Source of the DNA: Mxb001 sp049431945
GTDB lineage: Bacteria > Actinomycetota > Actinomycetes > S36-B12
Assembly: GCA_049431945.1 (NCBI GenBank)
Contig: JBMTDJ010000098.1
Location: 1-5,902, forward strand
Direction: 5' to 3'
DNA: 5,902 nt
Shown here: piece after piece, positions 1 to 5,298 of the stretch
How positions within the stretch are numbered: the stretch's first letter is position 1
How the letters are laid out: each line of letters opens with the position of its first letter
Notes under the pieces: model-generated
Databases searched by the model: none
The model's input: only the letters and a program-made list of their open reading frames with translations
Told to the model about the DNA's origin: nothing
Made by a program: the position numbers and the translations under genes

Positions 1-287
1 CGCATTGCGTTAGACAATGCCTTTCCTTTCGTTTACGCACGCCCGTTGTTTGGTCCGCCCGGGGCCGAAGGATCCATTTCGGTGATCCCCGGCCGGAACG
101 AACGCCAGACGCGCTGATCCGGATCGGAACGGCCGTAGGGGGACCGCTCCAGGTGGTATTCAAGCAGGTGACACGCGGAATCCACGCTAAGGGACGGCCT
201 ATCCCAGCCATTTCCCAACAACGCCAGCCCCTCGGGCCCGAGCCGGCCACACCGCGTCCGACGGCGCCCACCCCCGATCACGCCGAG

Positions 288-446
288 TTATCCACAGGTA
301 CGACGCCCCACACCCACGAGCGACCACACCCCCCTCGTGAGACCACGCCACCCCTCGATCGCGCCACATGTCCGATTTGCGCGTTATTGGCTCTCAAGGT
401 CAGGTGAGTCCGTGTCCACAGTTGGCCGCCGCCCAGGGCGTCCACA
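288..446 (+). promoter_or_regulatory. DnaA-box-like nonamers
   Basis: TTATCCACA at 288-296 matches the DnaA-box consensus exactly. Two weaker same-orientation relatives follow: GTGTCCACA at 412-420 (one mismatch to TTGTCCACA) and GCGTCCACA at 438-446. There is no dnaA, dnaN or AT-rich unwinding region here, so this is not presented as an origin. The sites may be chance, DnaA titration sites or part of a decayed mobile element. Confidence 0.25.
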
Positions 447-484
447 CATGGGCTCGGTCTGCACCCGCATCGCTCGTTCCCGCC

Positions 485-490
485 TAGCGT
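485..490 (+). promoter_or_regulatory. Possible -10 hexamer of integrase remnant
   Basis: TAGCGT lies exactly six bases before the ATG at 497. This is the geometry expected when transcription starts at or next to the start codon, giving a leaderless message. No convincing -35 element and no Shine-Dalgarno sequence are visible. The same spacing recurs before the regulator and lipoprotein genes in this window, which modestly supports it. Confidence 0.35.
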
Positions 491-496
491 CCCCCA

Positions 497-754
497 ATGG
501 ACCGCGAACCCCCGAGCGCCAGGACTCCCCTCGGCGAATACCTGCGCCACGAGTGGCTCCCCCGCAAGGAGCCCACATGGGCGAGCGGGAGCCGCCGGTA
601 TCGCCGGTGGACGGTCGACACGCTGTGCCAATCGAGCCTGGGCGACGCCCATCGCTACGGCCTCATCCCCGACAACCCCTGCACCAAGGTGCGGCTCCCG
701 CCGGCCCATCACATGTCTCGGCTCCGCCCCACGCGTGAGACCCACGCGGCCTAG
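497..754 (+). pseudogene. Tyrosine recombinase (phage integrase) remnant
   Basis: This 85-residue frame reads as two pieces of an actinobacterial tyrosine recombinase core-binding (SAM-like) domain. Residues 12-38 (LGEYLRHEWLPRK, then SRRYRRW) match the start of the domain. Residues 48-69 (LGDAHRYGLIPDNPC, then KVRLP) match the motif that normally ends it. In full-length relatives these pieces are separated by roughly 60 or more residues, so an in-frame internal deletion around residues 41-47 is inferred. The catalytic domain with its Arg-His-Arg-Tyr residues is absent; the frame ends after 16 unrelated residues. Third positions are GC-rich, consistent with descent from a real gene. No excisionase, relaxase or attachment site is recognisable nearby. 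It is very unlikely to recombine DNA; it marks a former integrated element. A small functional DNA-binding protein is a less likely alternative. Confidence 0.6.
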
Positions 755-757
755 GGT
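752..757 (+). promoter_or_regulatory. Possible -10 hexamer for the DUF389 gene
   Basis: TAGGGT fits the TANNNT pattern and shares its first three bases with the stop codon of the integrase remnant. A start about seven bases downstream would fall at 764-765 and give a leader of about 20 nucleotides containing the AGGAGG at 770-775. No good -35 match is visible, so the call is tentative. Confidence 0.35.
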
Positions 758-764
758 GGCCGCC

Positions 765-797
765 ATGGCAGGAGGTGGCGTGCGATGGCGACCCTGA
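765..797 (+). CDS. Possible 10-codon leader peptide overlapping the DUF389 start
   Basis: An ATG seven bases after the putative -10 hexamer opens a ten-residue frame (MAGGGVRWRP) that stops at 795-797. It ends inside the DUF389 coding sequence, in another frame, and contains that gene's Shine-Dalgarno sequence. If transcription begins at 765 this would be a leaderless upstream frame whose translation competes with or is coupled to DUF389 initiation. The peptide has no regulatory codon run, and it may simply be a chance frame. Confidence 0.2.
   Translation: MAGGGVRWRP
770..775 (+). promoter_or_regulatory. Ribosome binding site of the DUF389 gene
   Basis: A perfect AGGAGG lies nine bases before the ATG at 785 and decides that start. 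It is the strongest Shine-Dalgarno sequence in the window; the other genes have weak or none. Confidence 0.75.
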
Positions 798-1783
798 CGG
801 ACGTGTTCTTCGACGGCGGTCGCAAGGTCACGCCGCTGCCCGACGTCAGCGACCAGCTCTTCCTGCGCACGCGCGAGGACAACAACGACAAGCTCATCCG
901 CTACGGCGTACTCCTCGTGCTGTCCACGGCCATCGCGACCGGCGGCATCCTCACCGACTCCACCGCCACCGTCATCGGCGCCATGATCGTTGCGCCGCTG
1001 GCCACCCCGATCCAGGCCATCGGCCTCGCCATCGTGACGACCCGGCCGTCGCAGATCGCCCGCTCGGCCACGATCCTCGCCGCGTCCATCGGCATCGTCA
1101 TCGGACTGCCCTGGGTCTTCACCGCCCTGCTGCACGTGCCGGTCAACCTCGCCACCAACGGTCAGATCACCGGACGCACCTCCCCCGGCCTGCTCGACCT
1201 GTCGGTCGCGATCGCCACCGGCCTCGTCGGTGCCTACGCGACGACCCGAAGCGACCTGTCGGGCGTGCTGCCCGGCGTCGCCATCGCCATCAGCCTCGTG
1301 CCGCCACTGTCGGTCGTCGGCATCTGCCTCTCGCAGGGCGGCTGGGACGAGGCCTGGGGGGCCTTCCTGCTCTTCGCGGCCAACGCCGTGGCCATGATCA
1401 TCTGCGCGATGTTCGTCTTCGGCATCGCCGGCTATGGCGCTGCCGCGCGCCACGACCGTCGCACTGTGCGGCGCCCGGTGCTCATCGTCATGGCGGCGCT
1501 CACCTTCCTCGTCATCACCCTCGCCGTGACGTCCACGCAGAGCGTCATCGGGATCATCGAGACCCAGCGTGCCGCGCGCGCCGCAGAGGCCTGGCTCGAC
1601 GGCTCGTCCTATGACCTCGTCAACGTGAGCACGGCCAACGGCATCATCACGATCGAGATCGTCGGCACCGGGGCACTGCCCCCGGACACCGACTTCTCGT
1701 CGGCCTATGAGCCGGTCCTGTGGAGCCGGCCGGTCATCCGCCTGCGCGTGCTCAACGGATCGGATCAGATCATCGGGGGCTGA
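785..1783 (+). CDS. DUF389 family integral membrane protein
   Basis: A complete 332-residue protein of the DUF389 family, whose biochemical role is not established. After a hydrophilic N-terminus (1-36) come about six to seven hydrophobic segments, near residues 38-56, 61-79, 92-117, 138-152, 160-179, 191-215 and 231-249. A C-terminal domain without membrane segments (about 250-332) follows. The family signature is clear: D58-S-T-A-T-V-I-G-A-M-I-V-A-P-L at 58-72, then P-I at 75-76. A second conserved block, LPGVAIAISLVPPL, is at 162-175. The paired prolines and glycines in these helices are typical of the family and suggest a channel- or carrier-like fold, which is inference. Length agrees with single-domain actinobacterial members. 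The start is fixed by AGGAGG nine bases upstream. The gene appears to be transcribed alone: a decayed integrase lies upstream and a convergent operon downstream. No cysteine cluster or known catalytic motif is seen. Confidence 0.93.
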   Translation: MATLTDVFFDGGRKVTPLPDVSDQLFLRTREDNNDKLIRYGVLLVLSTAIATGGILTDSTATVIGAMIVAPLATPIQAIGLAIVTTRPSQIARSATILAASIGIVIGLPWVFTALLHVPVNLATNGQITGRTSPGLLDLSVAIATGLVGAYATTRSDLSGVLPGVAIAISLVPPLSVVGICLSQGGWDEAWGAFLLFAANAVAMIICAMFVFGIAGYGAAARHDRRTVRRPVLIVMAALTFLVITLAVTSTQSVIGIIETQRAARAAEAWLDGSSYDLVNVSTANGIITIEIVGTGALPPDTDFSSAYEPVLWSRPVIRLRVLNGSDQIIGG

Positions 1784-1793
1784 TCTCACGCCA

Positions 1794-1824
1794 GAGGGGC
1801 TGCGCCCATCAGGCGAAGCCCCTC
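1794..1824. terminator. Bidirectional terminator-like hairpin
   Basis: GAGGGGCT (1794-1801) pairs perfectly with AGCCCCTC (1817-1824). Inside, after one G/A mismatch, CGCC (1803-1806) pairs with GGCG (1812-1815) around the five-base loop CATCA. It begins 11 bases after the DUF389 stop and ends five bases before the convergent kinase stop, so it can serve both transcripts. Neither strand has a T-run afterwards, so it is a non-canonical, tail-less hairpin of the kind frequent in high-GC genomes. Confidence 0.65.
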
Positions 1825-1828
1825 CTGC

Positions 1829-3169
1829 CTAGCGCGGGAGCACCACGCGCACGAGCAGGCCGCCCTCCGGGGCCTCGCCCAAGGTGATCGTGCCGCTCTC
1901 GTCGGCCACCGCTGATGCCACGATCGCCAGCCCCAGACCCGACCCAGGGATCGCGCGCGCGTCCGGCGTGCGGTGGAAGCGGTCGAAGACCGCGGCCCGC
2001 TCGGCCTCCGGGATCCCGGGGCCGCCGTCTCGCACCTCGATGACGGCCTCGCCCGGACGGGCGATGACCGCGGCAAGGATCGGGGCGGGGGCAGGTGCGA
2101 ACTTCGCGGCGTTGTCGAGCAGGTTGCCGACGATCTCCGCCATGCCGACCGGGTCGACGTTCATGAGCACCGGCTCGGCAGGCAGGTCGACCGTGACGTC
2201 GCGCCCGGTGCGGCGCGTGAGCCGCTCTGCTGCAGCGGTGACAGCGCCGCGGATGTCGAGCTCGACCACCTCGCGCACAGGTGCATCGCGGGCAGCGAGG
2301 GCGAGGAGCTCCTCCACCAGTCGACCAAGCTCATCGAGCTCAGCCTGCGCCGCGGTGAGTGACTCCTGAGTCGTCGCGTCCGTGGCAGTGCGCGCAGCGA
2401 ACTGCACGTTGGCGCGCAGGGCGGCCAGCGGCGTGCGCAGCTCGTGGCCGGCGTCCTGCACGAGCTGCTCCTGCTTCTCATGCGACTCGCGCAGCGACGC
2501 CTGCAGTGCCGAGGTGGCCTGGACGACATCGACCACCTCGCGGGGAGAGCCAGGGCGCACCTCGGGAGCATCCCCGGACTCCCCGCGAGTGAGAGCGCGC
2601 ATCGCGTCAGCGACCTCCTCGAGAGGGATCGTCGACCGGCGCACAGCAAGGACCCCGATGCCCGCCCCCACGCCCACCGCCGCGACGCCGACCACAGCGA
2701 GGATCGAGGCGAGTCCGACCAGGATCGTGTTGGTCTCCTCCAGGGAGCGCACCGCGCGGGCCGCGACGCCGTCGACGACGGCGACCGTGAGCACCCGCAC
2801 CTGGGCGCCCGACGGCGCGACGCGCGTGGAATAGGCCTGGGTGCCGACCGGGGACTCCGCGATGCGGATGTCCTCCTCGGTAGCGGGCAGGTCGAACGAC
2901 TCGCGATCGACCTCGAAGACATCACCGTCGAAGAGCACGGCATCGACGAGCACCGTCGGCTGACCGGAGAGCGGTGGCCGCACGATCGGCGGCGCTTCCT
3001 CGGCCGGGTCGAGGAAGATGCCGGCCTCCAGGCGTGACTGCAGGGATGAGTCGACGCTGCCGAGCAGGGCACTGCGCGTGAGGAACCACACGCCGACGGC
3101 CAGTCCGGCCACCGACAGGGCGACAGTGACGGCGACGATGAGGGCGACGGTGGTGCGCAGCGAGCGCAT
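1829..3169 (-). CDS. Two-component sensor histidine kinase
   Basis: A complete 446-residue membrane kinase that should autophosphorylate and pass phosphate to the regulator encoded just upstream. Membrane segments lie at about residues 8-30 and 147-175, flanking an extracytoplasmic sensor region (about 31-146) with no recognisable ligand domain. A HAMP-like linker follows (about 177-225). The dimerisation domain carries the H box DAGHELRTPLAALRANV with phospho-acceptor His242. The ATP-binding domain has the N box GNLLDNAAKFAP (N349, N353), the G1 box DGGPGIP (381-387), the F box FDRF (395-398) and the G2 box GSGLGLAI (409-416). All catalytic motifs are intact. The ATG lies six bases after the regulator stop codon, with a poor Shine-Dalgarno sequence, so translational coupling is likely. 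The architecture resembles MprB/PrrB-like actinobacterial kinases, but orthology cannot be assigned by eye. The sensed signal is unknown; the nearby exported proteins suggest an envelope cue (inference). Confidence 0.95.
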   Translation of the reverse strand: MRSLRTTVALIVAVTVALSVAGLAVGVWFLTRSALLGSVDSSLQSRLEAGIFLDPAEEAPPIVRPPLSGQPTVLVDAVLFDGDVFEVDRESFDLPATEEDIRIAESPVGTQAYSTRVAPSGAQVRVLTVAVVDGVAARAVRSLEETNTILVGLASILAVVGVAAVGVGAGIGVLAVRRSTIPLEEVADAMRALTRGESGDAPEVRPGSPREVVDVVQATSALQASLRESHEKQEQLVQDAGHELRTPLAALRANVQFAARTATDATTQESLTAAQAELDELGRLVEELLALAARDAPVREVVELDIRGAVTAAAERLTRRTGRDVTVDLPAEPVLMNVDPVGMAEIVGNLLDNAAKFAPAPAPILAAVIARPGEAVIEVRDGGPGIPEAERAAVFDRFHRTPDARAIPGSGLGLAIVASAVADESGTITLGEAPEGGLLVRVVLPR

Positions 3170-3175
3170 CGCGGC

Positions 3176-3865
3176 CTATTCCACGCGCGCGACGAAGCCG
3201 ACGCCGCGGACGGTGTGGACCAGTCGTGAGCGACCGCCGACCTCGGTCTTGCGGCGGACGTAGGAGACGTAGGTGTCGAGGTTGGAGTCCAGGGTGGGCG
3301 AGGAGAAGCCCCACACCTCGGTCATGAGGTCCGAGCGCTCGACGACGGCTCCGTCAGCCGCGAGGAGCACCTGGAGCAGGGCGAACTCGGTCTTGGTGAG
3401 GGAGAGCTCCTCGCCGTCGCGGGTCACCTGACGTCGGGCGGCGTCGAGGGTGAGGTCGCCGAGGGCGTAGTTGCCCGAGGACTCGGTGTGGCCGGCCCGG
3501 CGCAGCAGGGCGCGCACGCGCGCGATGAGCTCGGTGATGTCGAAGGGCTTGGGAAGGTAGTCGTCGGCGCCGGCGTCGAGCCCGGCGACGCGATCCCCCA
3601 CCTCACCGCGCGCGGTGAGCACGAGGATCGGCAGCGTCTGCCCATCGGCGCGCAGGCGACGCGCGACATCGAGTCCATCAATGTCGGGCAGGCCGAGGTC
3701 AAGGACGATGAGATCGATCGTGGCCGCACCGCGCTCAGGCACCTGCATGCGCTCGAGTGCGTCGTACCCGGTGGGCACGGTCTCGACGTCGTAGCCCTCG
3801 AACGCGAGCACGCGCTCGAGCACCTGACGCAGCGACGGATCGTCGTCGACGACGAGAAGGGCCAT
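3176..3865 (-). CDS. OmpR/PhoB-family response regulator
   Basis: A complete 229-residue DNA-binding regulator, the likely partner of the kinase six bases downstream. The receiver domain (about 1-115) has the acidic residues D7-D9, phospho-acceptor Asp56 in IVLDLGLP, Thr84 in LTAR and Lys106 in PKPF. The C-terminal winged-helix domain (about 130-228) shows the family pattern LTKTEFALL (146-154), a DTYVSYVRRK recognition helix and HTVRGVGF before the wing. I chose the ATG at 3865, not a TTG at 3883. The receiver fold begins immediately after it (MALLVVDDD), and a TANNNT -10 element lies six bases before it, overlapping the TTG-initiated extension. The message is therefore probably leaderless. 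The receiver resembles MprA-like regulators, but I do not assign a symbol. Likely targets are the direct repeats at 4603-4652 (inference). No copies of that word are seen upstream of this gene, so autoregulation by the same word is not evident. Confidence 0.95.
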   Translation of the reverse strand: MALLVVDDDPSLRQVLERVLAFEGYDVETVPTGYDALERMQVPERGAATIDLIVLDLGLPDIDGLDVARRLRADGQTLPILVLTARGEVGDRVAGLDAGADDYLPKPFDITELIARVRALLRRAGHTESSGNYALGDLTLDAARRQVTRDGEELSLTKTEFALLQVLLAADGAVVERSDLMTEVWGFSSPTLDSNLDTYVSYVRRKTEVGGRSRLVHTVRGVGFVARVE

Positions 3866-3871
3866 GGGACG

Positions 3872-3877
3872 AGAGTA
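3872..3877 (-). promoter_or_regulatory. -10 hexamer of the regulator-kinase operon
   Basis: On the minus strand TACTCT is followed by six bases and then the regulator ATG at 3865. This predicts a leaderless transcript and supports the shorter start. The expected -35 position falls on the stem of the adjacent terminator hairpin, and no TTGACA-like sequence is present. Confidence 0.5.
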
Positions 3878-3889
3878 GAACAATTAAAC

Positions 3890-3930
3890 GGCCCCCGGTG
3901 CCTCACTCCATTCTGGAGACGCCGGGGGCC
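3890..3930 (-). terminator. Intrinsic terminator of the secreted-protein gene
   Basis: GGCCCCCGG (3890-3898) and CCGGGGGCC (3922-3930) form a perfect nine-base-pair stem. A nested hairpin, CTCCA (3906-3910) with TGGAG (3914-3918), sits inside it. On the minus strand the stem is followed at once by GTTTAATTGTT, a T-rich tail. The plus-strand exit has no T-run, so it points to minus-strand transcription ending the gene at 4006-4557. It isolates that gene from the regulator-kinase operon, whose -10 element begins only 12 bases further on. Confidence 0.78.
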
Positions 3931-4005
3931 GGAGCTCGAGATGGTCGGGATCAGTGCGCCCTACCGCACACGGCCACCACGAGCAGCTGAGAGGACCTTA
4001 GCGGG

Positions 4006-4557
4006 TCAGTTGCGACGCGGCGAAACGACGACCTTGCCGTCGGATCCGCCGGCCTGTCGCATGAGGCGATCGACAGAGCGATCGATGTCGTCACGGAGGC
4101 CGTTGAACTCCACCAGGGAGATCTCGCCCTCGATATAGGCACGGAAGGCCGGGGAGACGAGCCAGTTGCGGATCGAGCGCTGGACTGAGTCGGACTCGTC
4201 ACCGGTGACGAAGCGCAGGGTGGCCCCATTGGCGACCCTGCCGCGTGCGGCGCCCACCGAGAGCCCCGGGACGTCGGCGATGCGGTCCCAGAAGTTGTCG
4301 ACGGTGCGCTCCTCGACCCGGGAGGAAAGCGGCCTTGGATCGACGCTCACCGGCAGGAGCGCGCTGGTGACGTAGTCGCTCTGCGCCTGGGAGTAGATGC
4401 CGTTGAGTACGGCGTCCTCCATGATCACCGCGATCCGGGCATGGGCCTTCTCGCGCAGCTTCGACTCGTCCGCCGCCTGGGCAGGCGCGACCGACATGGC
4501 CGTGATGGCCAGCAGACCCACCGCGAGTGCGGTGAGGAGTCGGAGCGCGCGCTTCAT
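4006..4557 (-). CDS. Secreted protein of unknown function
   Basis: A 183-residue protein with a clear Sec signal peptide: positive MKRALR, a hydrophobic core (about 7-24) and an AQA cleavage motif predicted after Ala28. The mature part (about 155 residues) has no cysteine, no membrane segment and no LPXTG signal, so release to the outside is expected. I do not recognise a family. It looks mainly helical. Two stretches share an A-x-x-x-G-x-I-S pattern: around residues 49-69 (VLNGIYSQAQSDYV) and 140-160 (YIEGEISLVEFNGL). This loosely recalls helical hairpin units of other small exported bacterial proteins and hints at an internal duplication; both points are speculative. The Shine-Dalgarno sequence is weak (GAAG one base before ATG). 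It has its own terminator downstream and diverges from the lipoprotein gene across a region with regulator-type direct repeats, so control by the adjacent two-component system is likely (inference). Confidence 0.85.
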   Translation of the reverse strand: MKRALRLLTALAVGLLAITAMSVAPAQAADESKLREKAHARIAVIMEDAVLNGIYSQAQSDYVTSALLPVSVDPRPLSSRVEERTVDNFWDRIADVPGLSVGAARGRVANGATLRFVTGDESDSVQRSIRNWLVSPAFRAYIEGEISLVEFNGLRDDIDRSVDRLMRQAGGSDGKVVVSPRRN

Positions 4558-4587
4558 GCTTCGAGTGTGCTCTCGAGGGGCCGCACG

Positions 4588-4593
4588 AGGCTA
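4588..4593 (-). promoter_or_regulatory. Possible -10 hexamer of the secreted-protein gene
   Basis: TAGCCT on the minus strand, identical to the hexamer before the divergent lipoprotein gene. Transcription would start near 4581, leaving a leader of about 23 bases. The -35 position coincides with the proximal pair of CTGGGAAG repeats. The nearest repeat ends nine bases upstream of this hexamer, a layout like PhoB-activated promoters in which the operator replaces the -35. Confidence 0.4.
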
Positions 4594-4602
4594 GGTGCGG
4601 GA

Positions 4603-4652
4603 CTGGGAAGAGGCTGGGAAGGGTCGGGCCAATCTGGGAAGGGACTGTGAAG
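4603..4652 (+). promoter_or_regulatory. Direct-repeat operator, likely for an OmpR-family regulator
   Basis: Four copies of one 8-bp word lie in the same orientation: CTGGGAAG at 4603-4610, 4614-4621 and 4634-4641, and CTGTGAAG at 4645-4652. Within each pair the pitch is exactly 11 bp, and equivalent copies of the two pairs are 31 bp apart, close to three helical turns. A degenerate fifth copy, ACGGGAAG (4659-4666), is out of phase at 14 bp. Tandem direct repeats at about 11 bp are the known binding pattern of OmpR/PhoB-family dimers. The obvious candidate is the regulator at 3176-3865. The block sits between two divergent genes for exported proteins and overlaps the -35 position of the minus-strand one. 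The repeats are visible; the identity of the bound protein is inferred. Confidence 0.65.
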
Positions 4653-4700
4653 CAGATGACGGGAAGGTCACGGCGGCGCGACTCCGCTGCCTGCGCGACG

Positions 4701-4706
4701 TAGCCT
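4701..4706 (+). promoter_or_regulatory. -10 hexamer of the lipoprotein gene
   Basis: TAGCCT lies six bases before the ATG at 4713, predicting a leaderless transcript. No Shine-Dalgarno sequence precedes the ATG, in agreement. A recognisable -35 is missing, which fits an activator-dependent promoter. Confidence 0.5.
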
Positions 4707-4712
4707 TCGCCC

Positions 4713-5270
4713 ATGACCCGCACCGCGTCTCGGCTCGCGCTCGTCGCCGCCCCGCTCCTCGTCCTCGCCGCCTGCTCAGGGGGCACCGACGAGGCGGCGG
4801 TCACTGCCACCGCCAGCCCCGCTGCCACCTCGGCAAGCGCCTCGGCCAGCGCCAGCGCCTCCCCGTCGGAGAGCGCGTCAAGCGCCGACGGCGGCGACGA
4901 GGAGATCCTCGTCGTGCTGTGCGATGAGGCCACCGCCGAATCCGTGAGCGCGATCGAGGCGGTCATGGATCCGCAGTTCCGCCTCAGCCAGGTCGTCGAC
5001 GTGCGCACCAAGGACAACGGCACCCACGCGATCCTCGGCTTCGTCGAGGGCCCAGGCCTTGCCGTCCTCGCGCAGTGGACCGGCACCGGGCTCGGCCTCG
5101 AGGGCCTGGCCGCCGCTGACGACTTCGCCGCGCAGGTGACGAGCGTGCCGCGCGCGACGCCCGACGAGGACACCGCGGACCTGCTCGCTCAGACGGTGAA
5201 GTGCTACACGCAGATCCACATGCCCGAGAGTGGCGACGACAAGAAGAAGGACGATCCGAGCGCGGAGTAG
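4713..5270 (+). CDS. Putative lipoprotein of unknown function
   Basis: A 185-residue protein with a lipoprotein signal peptide: a short hydrophobic stretch (about 8-20) ending in the lipobox LAAC with Cys21 as the lipid-bearing residue. A flexible linker rich in Ala, Ser and Thr (about 28-58, including a run of alternating Ser-Ala) follows. The folded part is about residues 62-170. It has two cysteines, Cys70 and Cys164, near its ends, which could form a disulphide (inference). The last residues (SGDDKKKDDPSAE) are highly charged. I recognise no family; the domain looks mixed alpha/beta. It should sit on the outer face of the membrane. The ATG is supported by the lipobox spacing and by a -10 element six bases upstream. 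It diverges from the secreted-protein gene across shared direct repeats, so co-regulation is likely. No enzyme motif is visible; a sensor-accessory or envelope-stress role is only a guess. Confidence 0.85.
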   Translation: MTRTASRLALVAAPLLVLAACSGGTDEAAVTATASPAATSASASASASASPSESASSADGGDEEILVVLCDEATAESVSAIEAVMDPQFRLSQVVDVRTKDNGTHAILGFVEGPGLAVLAQWTGTGLGLEGLAAADDFAAQVTSVPRATPDEDTADLLAQTVKCYTQIHMPESGDDKKKDDPSAE

Positions 5271-5298
5271 CGCTCAGTCCCTCTGCGCAAGCGCGGCC

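Larger units (their letters stand above)
1..496. other. Region without a supported gene
   Basis: I see no gene here that I can support. The plus frame from base 1 is open for 38 codons and stops at 115-117; it could be the tail of a gene lying outside the window, but the peptide is not recognisable. A minus-strand frame at 33-281 encodes 82 residues from a GTG start. It has weaker third-position GC than the confirmed genes, no ribosome binding site and no family I know, so it is not called. The first 60 bases are visibly less GC-rich than the rest. Together with the integrase remnant just downstream, this suggests an old insertion or decayed mobile region, which is inference. Confidence 0.5.

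Noticed and set aside
33..281. 82-residue minus-strand frame
   Set aside because: It starts with GTG without a ribosome binding site, has weaker third-position GC than the real genes, and no recognisable motif. A decayed gene remains possible.
1..496. tRNA, CRISPR array or oriC
   Set aside because: No cloverleaf, no regularly spaced repeats, and no dnaA/dnaN neighbours or AT-rich unwinding region; one exact DnaA box is not enough.
775..1614. 279-residue plus-strand frame inside the DUF389 gene
   Set aside because: It is Arg/His-rich, has no recognisable domain, and lies in another frame of a well-supported family protein.
278..1789. 503-residue minus-strand open frame opposite the DUF389 gene
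   Set aside because: It is antisense to a clear membrane-protein gene, is dominated by Gly, Asp, Arg and Ala in the low-complexity way of high-GC shadow frames, and shows no domain.
2161..3072. 303-residue minus-strand frame inside the kinase gene
   Set aside because: It is Ser/Arg-rich and out of frame with an intact kinase whose catalytic boxes are all present.
3866..3883. Six-residue N-terminal extension of the response regulator from a TTG
   Set aside because: The receiver fold starts at the ATG at 3865, and the extension overlaps a -10 element placed for a leaderless start there.
4659..4666. Fifth copy of the operator word (ACGGGAAG)
   Set aside because: It has two mismatches and is 14 bp from the previous copy, out of the 11-bp phase.
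4199..5173. 324-residue minus-strand frame spanning the secreted-protein and lipoprotein genes
   Set aside because: It crosses the divergent promoter region and overlaps two frames with proper signal peptides; its composition is Ser/Ala/Arg shadow-like.
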